Source: Streptosporangiaceae bacterium (lineage in GTDB: Bacteria; Actinomycetota; Actinomycetes; Streptosporangiales; Streptosporangiaceae). Taken from it: a DNA stretch of 36,630 bases. Where the stretch lies: positions 1-36,630 of the forward strand of contig JAOPYK010000052.1 in assembly GCA_025964695.1 (NCBI GenBank), written 5' to 3'. This document shows, piece after piece, positions 1 through 6,503 of the stretch. Both the position numbers and the translations under genes were made by a program. Under the pieces are notes generated by a model that saw nothing but the letters and a program-made list of their open reading frames with translations, was not told where the DNA came from and ran no database searches. Numbering within the stretch: position 1 is the stretch's first letter; each line of letters begins with the position of its first letter.

Positions 1-127
1 CCCCGCGTGGTGGCTGCTCACCGCCGCACTCGCGCCCCTACTGGCAACAGCAGCACTCACCGCCATACCCGCCCGCATCGCAGCCCGCCGATCCGTGGCA
101 CAAACCCTCAGCGCCGAAGCAGCCTGA
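1..127 (+). CDS. FtsX-like ABC transporter permease, C-terminal end (partial)
   Basis: The frame starting at base 2 is open from the window edge to a TGA at 125-127. It encodes about 41 residues: a hydrophobic helix (TAALAPLLATAALTAIP) followed by PARIAARRSVAQTLSAE. That layout, a last transmembrane helix and then a short basic tail with a P-A-R-x-A-A-R-R-S motif, is typical of the C-terminus of FtsX/MacB-like permeases (family knowledge). The rest of the gene lies outside the window, so its partner ATPase cannot be seen. It is unrelated in position to the complete FtsX permease at 10399-11628. Confidence 0.75.
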   Translation, partial: PAWWLLTAALAPLLATAALTAIPARIAARRSVAQTLSAEAA

Positions 128-140
128 ACGACCCAGCTCA

Positions 141-155
141 CCAGCAGACGCTGGG
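141..155. repeat. 15-bp palindromic repeat, copy 1
   Basis: CCAGCAGACGCTGGG lies just after the permease stop codon and recurs exactly at 1283-1297. The core CCAGC/GCTGG is an inverted repeat around AGAC. The two copies bracket the remnant-rich stretch 130-1297. Function unknown; chance recurrence is possible. Confidence 0.35.
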
Positions 156-300
156 AACTCGATGACGGGCAACAAACCAAGCCATACCCAAAGACGCCCT
201 TACAACATTCATGAAAACCACTTACAGGGGCAGGGCTGCCGCTCCGGGCCAATCGTGGGCCGCAGCACCGCAGTGCCTCAACGTCGCAATGCTTCACAGA

Positions 301-471
301 GAAGTTCCAGGCCACCGCGCTGATCAGAACCACCGCGGCACACGCGATCCAAAACGACGCGGTGATGCCGAGCGCCTGAGCGAACACACCGCCCAGCAAC
401 AACCCGAGCATGGCGCCACCCGCTTCGAATCGGCCCCCAGCCAGCGGCAAGCCGCTGACGCTCTCAGCAGA
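301..471 (-). pseudogene. MFS transporter remnant (C-terminal fragment)
   Basis: The minus-strand frame read from 471 down to 301 gives a glycine-rich membrane segment (GAMLGLLLGGVFAQALGIT) followed directly by a second helix (ASFWIACAAVVLISAVAWNF). This resembles the last helices of MFS drug exporters, where G-A-L-L-G-G-x-L-A-Q and A-P-F-W motifs are common (family knowledge). An in-frame TGA at 472-474 precedes it, there is no start codon, and after about residue 57 the translation turns non-membrane. I infer the decayed tail of a transporter gene. The surrounding 128-579 stretch shows no other gene I can support. Confidence 0.5.
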
Positions 472-579
472 TCACATTGGGCCTGTCGTAGCTGCGGATA
501 GGACGTGATAACAACTGTCGTGGGCTGAGGCCGCCAAACGGCAGATCTCAAGACCCATGTTCACGACGCTGTCGCAATC

Positions 580-1167
580 GTGAGCGTGGTCCGGACTAAG
601 AACCATCGACGAACCCCTCCCACACCCGTCCGGCCCACCCCGGGCAAACGCGACCCGCGAGTGATCCTCGATGATCAGAGGGTGGAGACAACCGTTCAAT
701 GGGTCCGCACCTCTTGGACCAAACAGTCACGAGGCGGTGCCCAGGCCACCCGCAGGAACGCCGCCCCGATAGCGTTCCCGCTCCCCGATGAGCCGCCTCC
801 CTACGTCCACGAGATCGTCATGCGCGAACGCGACGACTTCCAGCCGCACTCCTCGATCCAGACAGGTCTGCCCAGCAACGGAGACGACGCCGGAGTACTC
901 CTCCGGGAAGCCGATGGGCTGCTGCGAGTACAACTGACCGTCACCCCATTCGGTATGCCACGACGCTGGCGGCGCCCACCAGCAGTCCGCCTCGCCATCG
1001 GGCAGTGGGTCCGTTGGCAGATCAACTACCGCTTCAGCAGCTCCTGGGGCGGCGACTGGACCTATCGCCAGGACACCCTCAACCTTCTCAACGGACCAGC
1101 CGCTCAAGCCGACCTGTTCCTCGGCGAGCCCACCCGCTACGTCAACGAACTCGGCACCCTCCGTTGA
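580..1167 (+). CDS. Hypothetical protein
   Basis: Open frame of 195 residues from a GTG; the true start is unsure, and an ATG at 820 is an alternative. The first 60 residues are basic and proline-rich and may not be translated. The second half reads like a folded protein: LRVQLTVTPFGMP, then a basic PRRWRRPP, then VRLAIGQWVRWQINYRF and WTYRQDTLNLLNG. No signal peptide, membrane helix or catalytic motif is visible, and I do not recognise the family. It is followed 130-150 bases later by a WapI-type immunity gene on the same strand, so it may be part of an accessory immunity or toxin-associated patch. The opposite strand also carries a shorter open frame here, which lowers confidence. Confidence 0.5.
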   Translation: MSVVRTKNHRRTPPTPVRPTPGKRDPRVILDDQRVETTVQWVRTSWTKQSRGGAQATRRNAAPIAFPLPDEPPPYVHEIVMRERDDFQPHSSIQTGLPSNGDDAGVLLREADGLLRVQLTVTPFGMPRRWRRPPAVRLAIGQWVRWQINYRFSSSWGGDWTYRQDTLNLLNGPAAQADLFLGEPTRYVNELGTLR

Positions 1168-1282
1168 GGTCCACTAACCAGCCCGCATATTGGCCGCTCC
1201 CTCGCGACACCAACGGGTTCCACCGCCGCCCGACAACCACTCCGCCTCCCATGGCACCACCAAGACACCAGGGCCAATAGAC

Positions 1283-1297
1283 CCAGCAGACGCTGGG
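1283..1297. repeat. 15-bp palindromic repeat, copy 2
   Basis: Exact second copy of CCAGCAGACGCTGGG (first at 141-155). With one extra base each side it reads CCCAGC-AGAC-GCTGGG, a 6-bp inverted repeat. It sits about 20 bases before the likely start of the WapI-type gene and could form a small hairpin in its leader. Confidence 0.35.
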
Positions 1298-1317
1298 TGA
1301 TGGCCGATCCTGGGCAG

Positions 1318-1797
1318 ATGCAGCTGATCTCCTCAGACGGGTACGGCATCGAAATCCAGGCCATCGGATACCAGTTCCCAGAAGATCCAGACGAACGGAT
1401 CCGCCGAAGCTGGCTCATGATCGACGGCACTGCCAACTGCGCAGAGGGAACCTGGCACTTCCGCTGGCAAGCGCTGACGCCCGAGGAAGCAGTCGAGTTG
1501 TCGAACTGGCTACGCAAGGCAGCCGCCGGTGAAATCCCGGCCCCGTCGGCAGCCGGCCCCCACGCCGCCGGTCACAACGGCCCGTACTTCACCGAGCCGA
1601 ACCTGACACTCACGCTCGTCGGATACCAGCAGCAAGAGGCCGTGCTGCGCATCGGGCTGGACCTGGAGTTCTTACCACCCTGGCGCAAACACAACCGAGC
1701 GGGCGACCCCTTCGTGATCCAGTGCTCCCTGTCCGCCGCGGACCTGCTCAAGGCCGCGAACGACTGGGACACCCAGATCGCGCCGTTCCCTCCGTGA
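1318..1797 (+). CDS. WapI family immunity protein
   Basis: About 159 residues from the ATG at 1318 (MQLISSDGYGIEI); a GTG at 1297 and an ATG at 1300 are alternatives. The order of motifs matches the WapI-type immunity family as I know it: an N-terminal beta strand, GYQFPE, a W-L-M-I-D-G strand, a central L-T-P-E-E-A-V-E-L-S-N-W-L helix, FTEPNLTLTL, and a C-terminal LPPW followed by a helix ending APFPP. Such proteins are cytoplasmic antidotes to contact-dependent wall-associated toxins. No toxin gene is present nearby, so this looks like an orphan immunity gene. The neighbours on both sides are uncharacterised. No clear ribosome site precedes any of the three starts. Confidence 0.7.
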   Translation: MQLISSDGYGIEIQAIGYQFPEDPDERIRRSWLMIDGTANCAEGTWHFRWQALTPEEAVELSNWLRKAAAGEIPAPSAAGPHAAGHNGPYFTEPNLTLTLVGYQQQEAVLRIGLDLEFLPPWRKHNRAGDPFVIQCSLSAADLLKAANDWDTQIAPFPP

Positions 1798-1876
1798 CCT
1801 TCGGGCTCCTGACTGCAGCGCGTGAGGGTGAAGATCTTCCTGCAACTCGACGAACCTGGACGGCTCAGTCAACCGA

Positions 1877-2290
1877 TCACTTCAAGCCATCCAAGCGTTG
1901 GAAGACTTGATCGAACTCTCCGGAGTCGATCAGTCCGGCGATCGCTTCAGTCATCGCCTGAAGGCCAGGGTCTCGGACAATCAAACCATCGGAGCAGTAG
2001 AAATACCGTCCGCCCTGAGCCTCACCCGTGTCTGACCAACTGCCCATCAGACGCGCCACCTCAACGAGGGTGAAGACCGTCGCGCTCCAGCGAGACCCGT
2101 CCGACAGGCGGACTTCAGCATCAACGTTGCAGACCTCATCAAGGCTCTTGTCGGCATCCGGAAGAAAGCTCACCTCAAAGGCATCGGTTCGCACCCGATA
2201 CCACGGACCATCCCACCGATGGGACCATCCCTCCGCCCAGTCCCTGTTCACCTCCACAGTCTCTAGCGTCAGCCCAGACAACCGCGACAC
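1877..2290 (-). CDS. Hypothetical protein, possibly immunity-like
   Basis: 137 residues from a GTG at 2290; a GTG further in (VEVNRDW) could be the true start. It is soluble, with no signal peptide. Visible features are an aromatic N-terminus (WAEGWSHRWDGPWYRV), an acidic middle with LSDGSRWSATVFTLVEV, and a tail GRYFYCSDGLIVRDPG followed by an amphipathic helix. I have an impression of similar short proteins in other actinomycetes but no named function. It lies convergent to the WapI-type immunity gene, and such small soluble proteins are often immunity or effector-associated; that is inference from position only. Nothing is identified in 2291-2518 upstream. Confidence 0.6.
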   Translation of the reverse strand: MSRLSGLTLETVEVNRDWAEGWSHRWDGPWYRVRTDAFEVSFLPDADKSLDEVCNVDAEVRLSDGSRWSATVFTLVEVARLMGSWSDTGEAQGGRYFYCSDGLIVRDPGLQAMTEAIAGLIDSGEFDQVFQRLDGLK

Positions 2291-2518
2291 AGAGGACCAG
2301 AACCGTCCGAGGCCGGGGCGTAATGCTCACAGCCCGCGGATTCATCGCTGTTCAACAGACCCGGAAGCAGGAGTAATACCAGGTCCTCGTGCTCATCGAG
2401 ACGCGAACCCTACACCACGGTAGGTGCCCGCGACGCTCGCAGATCGCGAAGCGCAGCTCGAGGACCCGCTCATCGGCCCACGGTCCACCCGCATCAGAGA
2501 CCTCTCGAGACAGCACAC

Positions 2519-3223
2519 CTACGCCGTCAGGTGCTCGCCGAAGAACATGATGATCCTGGTCCATGCGTCGTGTGCCGGTGCTTCCTTGAACCCGGCTCCG
2601 AGTACCACCTTGAAAAGGAGGTTGAGTGGCAGCGGGGCTCGGTGGTCGTTGAGGAAGCTGTGGCCGGCTTTCGGGTACTCCTTGATGTCGTGCGCGATGT
2701 CGAGTGTGGTCAGCGTCGAGTCCAGCTTGGCCGCCGCGCCCCGCAACATCTGGTCACGCTTTCCGAAGCTGGCCACGATCGGGCATGCTCCACGCAAGAT
2801 CTCCGCCGCGTCGGGGGGTACGGGTGCGTAGTTGACCGCGGCCGCGTCGAAGTCGTAGCGCGCCGCGGCCAACAGCGCGAACCCGCCGCCGAGACAGAAC
2901 CCGATCACCCCGGCCCGTCCGGTGCAGTCCTCCCGTCCGGTGAGCCACTGGTGGGTCTGCTCGATGTACTCCCAGGTCAGGCCGCGCCGCGCGAACAGAT
3001 CCCGCATCGCTCGCTGGATGCAACGCAGACGCGGCCCCTCGGAATACAGGTCGGGTGCCACTGCCAGGTACCCGACTGCGGCTAGCCGGTCGGCATGGGC
3101 CCGGATGTCGTCGTTCAGGCCGAAAACCTCCTGCAAAACGACCACTCCGGGCCAGGGCCCGTCTCCGTCGGGCACCGCAAGATACCCGCGCAATCCACTC
3201 GAACCGATAGTGACGTCGGGCAT
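2519..3223 (-). CDS. Dienelactone hydrolase family protein
   Basis: 234-residue alpha/beta hydrolase, near the usual length of dienelactone hydrolases. The start ATG at 3223 is preceded by GGCAGGAAAG. Catalytic residues are readable: nucleophile Cys110 in GFCLGGG, Asp157 in GKRD, His188 in KAGHSF, and the conserved Glu32 in LQEVFGLN that holds the cysteine in the resting enzyme. Family members open cyclic ester rings such as dienelactone from chlorocatechol breakdown, but many have unknown substrates. The gene diverges from a TetR regulator, with a near-perfect palindrome between the two starts, so repression released by a small molecule is likely (inference). No other catechol-pathway genes are in the window, so the substrate is open. 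Confidence 0.88.
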   Translation of the reverse strand: MPDVTIGSSGLRGYLAVPDGDGPWPGVVVLQEVFGLNDDIRAHADRLAAVGYLAVAPDLYSEGPRLRCIQRAMRDLFARRGLTWEYIEQTHQWLTGREDCTGRAGVIGFCLGGGFALLAAARYDFDAAAVNYAPVPPDAAEILRGACPIVASFGKRDQMLRGAAAKLDSTLTTLDIAHDIKEYPKAGHSFLNDHRAPLPLNLLFKVVLGAGFKEAPAHDAWTRIIMFFGEHLTA

Positions 3224-3273
3224 AGCTTTCCTGCCTTTGCCTGATGAGCACCCGGAGGCCGAGCACTCGAGTG

Positions 3274-3295
3274 ACATACTGAACGTTTAGTATGT
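3274..3295. promoter_or_regulatory. 22-bp palindrome, probable TetR operator
   Basis: ACATACT-G-AACGTT-T-AGTATGT is symmetrical except for one base pair. It lies 50 bases from the hydrolase start and 43 bases from the regulator's GTG start, between divergent genes. Length, symmetry and position fit a TetR-family operator controlling both promoters. A partial half-site (AGTATG) recurs at 3325-3330, just upstream of the regulator start. Confidence 0.75.
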
Positions 3296-3338
3296 GACCA
3301 TAGACATCCACATACCGGTCGTCAAGTATGCTGACGGC

Positions 3339-3899
3339 GTGAGCACCCGCACCGCCTCCGAAACCCGCGCGAAGATCCTCGACATCGCCCGGGAACTGTT
3401 CGCCATCCAGGGCTACGCCGGCACGTCAATCGCCGACATCGCCACTCGGCTCGGCGCGACCAAGGGAGCGCTGTACTACCACTTCAAATCAAAGGACCAG
3501 ATCCTCGACGCGCTGGTAGCCGAACCGGCAGCGGCCTTGTCGCTGATCGCGGAACGAGCCACCAAACACCCGGGACCACCGGCCACCGAGGTGCTCGCCG
3601 CCCTGATTGACCTGCAGGCCGACCACCCGGCCTCCTACCTGGCCGTATACGCGGGCGATCCGTCACTGCTGAAGGAATACACGCGACGGCACAACTTCGA
3701 GGAGCAAACCGACCAGATCGTCGCCGCCCTGGCCGGACCCCAGCCGGAACCGGCGAGGCTCATCCGCGCCCGCATCGCAGTCACCGCCGTGAAGGAAGGC
3801 ACTATGGCCGCTCTCGTCCTCGGCCACGGACATCTCACCGCCGACATGCGGGCCGAGATCTTGGCCGCAGCGCTCGGCGCTCTGGGCGGCTCCGCTTGA
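3339..3899 (+). CDS. TetR family transcriptional regulator
   Basis: 186 residues from the GTG at 3339 (VSTRTASETRAKIL). An upstream ATG at 3294 would overlap the operator palindrome, so it is rejected. The N-terminal DNA-binding domain is standard: ARELFAIQGYAGTSIADIATRLGATKG with the hallmark GALYYHFKSKDQIL at about residues 44-58. The C-terminal part is helical and binds the ligand in this family. It diverges from the dienelactone hydrolase and most likely represses that gene and itself through the palindrome between them. No good ribosome site precedes the GTG, so a leaderless transcript is possible. Confidence 0.9.
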   Translation: MSTRTASETRAKILDIARELFAIQGYAGTSIADIATRLGATKGALYYHFKSKDQILDALVAEPAAALSLIAERATKHPGPPATEVLAALIDLQADHPASYLAVYAGDPSLLKEYTRRHNFEEQTDQIVAALAGPQPEPARLIRARIAVTAVKEGTMAALVLGHGHLTADMRAEILAAALGALGGSA

Positions 3900-3905
3900 C
3901 ACTCG

Positions 3906-3919
3906 CCGCCTATGGGCGG
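3906..3919 (+). terminator. Weak hairpin after the TetR gene
   Basis: CCGCC-TATG-GGCGG begins 7 bases after the TetR stop. The stem is only 5 bp and no T tract follows. It may act as a weak terminator; evidence is thin. The rest of 3900-4077 holds no gene I can support. Confidence 0.3.
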
Positions 3920-4077
3920 GAACCCGCTTCACAACATGCATGGCCCAGAGCATCACGACCGCCTTCGCCGCCGGACTCGGTGTCGCGTGAGGATTTCTCG
4001 GCGTTGATGTCACAGCTGCCGGGACGGCGGTGTCCAACCAAGTAGATGCAGTTTTACGAGGAAGGACACAAACGATC

Positions 4078-4944
4078 ATGGCGACCGTCGAGGTGAACGA
4101 TTCGTTTATGGCCTACACCGAGGTCGGCGCGGGCGGCGTTCCGGTGGTGTTCCTGCACGGGAACCCCACCTCGTCGTACCTGTGGCGCAAGGTGGTCCCG
4201 CAGGTCGCGGGCCAGGCCCGCTGCCTGGCGCCGGATCTGATCGGCATGGGCGCGTCCGGGAAGCCCGATATCGGCTACAGCTTCGCCGATCATGTTCGCT
4301 ATCTGGACGCCTGGTTCGAGGCGCTCGCCCCGGCAGAGGTCGTGATCGTCGGCCATGACTGGGGTGGTGCGCTGGGCATGGACTGGGCGGCCCGGCATCC
4401 AGGACGGGTACGAGGTGTGGCGCTGATCGAGACTTTTCTGCGGCCGATGCGCTGGGAGGAGTTCCCACCGCAGGGCGCCGAGCTCTTCCGGTCGTTCCGC
4501 TCCCCGAAGGGAGAGGAGATGATCCTGCAGAACAACCTCTTCATCGAGTTCAACCTCCCCCGCGGGGTGACCGGCGGGCTCGCGGCCGACGATCACGACG
4601 TCTACCGCGCGCCGTACCCCGACCCGGCGTCGCGCAAGCCGCTCCTGGTGTGGCCACGCGAGATCCCCATCGACGGCGAACCGGCCGACGTACACGAGCG
4701 CATGCTGACCTACGGCCGCTGGATGGCGGACACCCCTCAGGTGCCCAAGCTCCTGATGACCATCGAGCCCGGCGTGGGGATGGGGTCACCGGAGATGGCC
4801 GCGTGGGCCAAGGACACCTTCGCGAGCGTAGAGGTCGAGTCGGTCGGACCGGGCGGGCACCACGCCCCGGAGGACCAGCCCGAGGCCATCGGTTCTGCAG
4901 TCGCCCGCTGGCTACGTCGGCACGAGCTGACAATGGAACCGTGA
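4078..4944 (+). CDS. Haloalkane dehalogenase (subfamily II type)
   Basis: 288-residue alpha/beta hydrolase starting at the ATG at 4078, with GAGGAAGGA at 4058-4066 as ribosome site. It has the full set of haloalkane dehalogenase residues: HGNPTSSYLW, with Asn29 able to bind halide; GHDWGG with nucleophile Asp94 and halide-binding Trp95; Glu118 in ALIETFLRPM as catalytic acid, as in DhaA and LinB; and His261 in GPGGHHAPEDQP. Glu after that strand is the mark of subfamily II. The reaction known for the family is hydrolysis of a carbon-halogen bond to an alcohol plus halide in the cytoplasm. Its stop overlaps the start of an ECF sigma factor by 4 bases. Substrate cannot be read from the sequence. 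Confidence 0.88.
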   Translation: MATVEVNDSFMAYTEVGAGGVPVVFLHGNPTSSYLWRKVVPQVAGQARCLAPDLIGMGASGKPDIGYSFADHVRYLDAWFEALAPAEVVIVGHDWGGALGMDWAARHPGRVRGVALIETFLRPMRWEEFPPQGAELFRSFRSPKGEEMILQNNLFIEFNLPRGVTGGLAADDHDVYRAPYPDPASRKPLLVWPREIPIDGEPADVHERMLTYGRWMADTPQVPKLLMTIEPGVGMGSPEMAAWAKDTFASVEVESVGPGGHHAPEDQPEAIGSAVARWLRRHELTMEP

Positions 4945-5771
4945 GCAGCGAAAAGGAACTGGTAGCGCGGGCGGTCGACGGCGACAAGGCGGCCCTGGAG
5001 GAGGTGATCCACCTCCTCCAGGATCCGCTCTACCGGCTGGCACTGCGGATGGTGTGGCGACCAGCGGACGCGGAGGATGCGACCCAGGAGATCCTGATCC
5101 GGGTCGTCACCCGGCTGGCGTCCTGGCGTGCCGAGGCGAAGCTGCTCACCTGGGCATACCGGATCGGCGCCAACTACCTGCTCAATCTGCGCCGCAAGAC
5201 TCCACAGGAGGCAACGGGGCTCAGCCTGGAGGCAATGCGCGAAGACCTGGCCGACGGGCTGGCGGCGGCGGACTACGCGGGCCCAGAGGCCGAACTGCTG
5301 GCCGAGGAGGTACGGCTCACCTGCTCGCAGGCGGTGCTGCAGTGCCTGGAGCGCGGGGAACGGGTCGCCTTCGTACTCGGCGAGATCTTCGAGCTGTCAT
5401 CAACCGAAGCCGCCTGGATTCTCGAGGTCACCCCGGCCGCGTACCGCAAGCGGCTGGAGCGCGCCCGGCAGCGGATCCGGGCGTTCATGGGGTCAACGTG
5501 CGGGATCGTCAACCCGGAGGCATTCTGCCGCTGCGCCCGGCGGGTGCACAAGGCGGTCGCGATCGGCCGCGTCGACCCGCGGAGGCCGGTGCTGGCCACC
5601 CATCCCGTCACCCCCTCAGGACGCGGCGTGGCCGACGCCGCCGCACAGCTGCACCGCCTGCACGACGCCGCCGCCGTGCTGCGTGCTCACCCGGACTACG
5701 CCGCCCCTCAGGCCAGAATCGACGCAGTGCTGGCGCTGCTGCGGTCCGAGCGGTTCCCGTTGCTGGAGTGA
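4941..5771 (+). CDS. ECF RNA polymerase sigma factor with cysteine-bearing C-terminus
   Basis: 276 residues from GTG at 4941, which overlaps the dehalogenase stop (GTGA). Region 2 is at about residues 20-85: DAEDATQEILIRVV, with SWRAEAKLLTWAYRIGANYL as the promoter-melting segment. Region 4 is at about 125-182, with EIFELSSTEAAWILEVTPAA and KRLERARQRIR as the -35-binding helix-turn-helix. Beyond the usual ECF end there are about 90 more residues, beginning with Cys187-x8-Cys196-x-Cys198 followed by ARRV, which could bind a metal, then a helical tail. No anti-sigma gene is next to it, so the extension may regulate activity (inference). Coupling to the dehalogenase suggests joint expression. 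Confidence 0.85.
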   Translation: MSSEKELVARAVDGDKAALEEVIHLLQDPLYRLALRMVWRPADAEDATQEILIRVVTRLASWRAEAKLLTWAYRIGANYLLNLRRKTPQEATGLSLEAMREDLADGLAAADYAGPEAELLAEEVRLTCSQAVLQCLERGERVAFVLGEIFELSSTEAAWILEVTPAAYRKRLERARQRIRAFMGSTCGIVNPEAFCRCARRVHKAVAIGRVDPRRPVLATHPVTPSGRGVADAAAQLHRLHDAAAVLRAHPDYAAPQARIDAVLALLRSERFPLLE

Positions 5772-5810
5772 GATCGAGACACGGGTTTTGCAGCGCGGGC
5801 TGCTCGCTCG

Positions 5811-6503
5811 TCAGGTGGGGTCGATTGCCGGGTTGTCGGCGGGTGGGCCGGTGATGCGGTATCCCACGCTGGGTGTGGTGGTGATGATGGGTGGGTCGCC
5901 GAGTTTGCGGCGCAGGCGGCTGATGGTGACGGTGACGGTGTTGGTGAAGGGGTCGGCGTGCTCGTCCCAGACCTGTTCGAGGAGGTCTTCGGCGCTGAGG
6001 AACGCGGGGCTGGCGTGCAGGAGTGCTTGGAGGACTCCGAATTCCTTGACCGACAGATCGAGGTGGCGTCCGTCGCGGGTGACGGTGCGGTGTTGCGGGT
6101 CGAGTTCGATCCCTGCCGCGCGTAGGGTGCGGGCCCGTGCGGAGGGTTGGCGACGGGCGAGGGAGCGGATGCGCAGGACGAGTTCGGGGAAGTGAAAGGG
6201 CTTGGCCAGGTAGTCGTCGGCTCCTAGGCTCAGCCCGCTGACCCGGTCTCCGGGCGAGCCGGCCGCGGTCAGCATCAGGACCATGACCCGGGCGTCGTGT
6301 TGGGTGATCATCTGGCAGAGGGTGTCGCCGTGGATTCCTGGCAGGTCGCGGTCGAGGACGACCACGTCGTAGGTGTTGAGATCGAGTTTGGCGGCGGCTT
6401 CCAGCCCGTCGTGGGCGGTGTCCACGGCCATGCCCTGGTCGCGCAGCCCCTCGACCAGGACCTCGGCGAGGGATCGGGTGTCCTCGACCACCAGTACTCT
6501 CAC
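5811..6503 (-). CDS. Two-component response regulator, OmpR/PhoB type
   Basis: 230 residues from GTG at 6503, overlapping the sensor kinase stop by 4 bases. The receiver domain (1-120) has acidic pocket Glu7-Asp8, phospho-acceptor Asp51 in VVLDRDLPG, the LTA switch threonine near 79 and Lys101 in AKPF. The C-terminal winged helix (about 126-225) has the usual DLSVKEFGVLQALL, DPFTNTVTVTISRLRRKL and VGYRI. It should be phosphorylated by the adjacent kinase and bind promoter DNA. The divergent lipoprotein-ABC operon is the obvious target by position. It ends 39 bases from the convergent sigma factor gene. Confidence 0.93.
   Translation of the reverse strand: MRVLVVEDTRSLAEVLVEGLRDQGMAVDTAHDGLEAAAKLDLNTYDVVVLDRDLPGIHGDTLCQMITQHDARVMVLMLTAAGSPGDRVSGLSLGADDYLAKPFHFPELVLRIRSLARRQPSARARTLRAAGIELDPQHRTVTRDGRHLDLSVKEFGVLQALLHASPAFLSAEDLLEQVWDEHADPFTNTVTVTISRLRRKLGDPPIITTTPSVGYRITGPPADNPAIDPT

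Noticed and set aside
211-501. Plus-strand 96-residue frame
   Set aside because: Low-complexity, with no start context; it lies opposite the more convincing MFS remnant on the minus strand.
727-1107. Minus-strand 126-residue frame opposite the hypothetical gene
   Set aside because: The plus-strand product looks more like a folded protein; not listed separately, but it lowers confidence in the plus call.
2352-2564. Minus-strand 70-residue frame overlapping the hydrolase end
   Set aside because: It overlaps the well-supported hydrolase in another frame and shows no recognisable motif.
3951-3990. Short peptide MAQSITTAFAAGLGVA before the dehalogenase
   Set aside because: Too short and without a ribosome site; could be a remnant but no family can be named.
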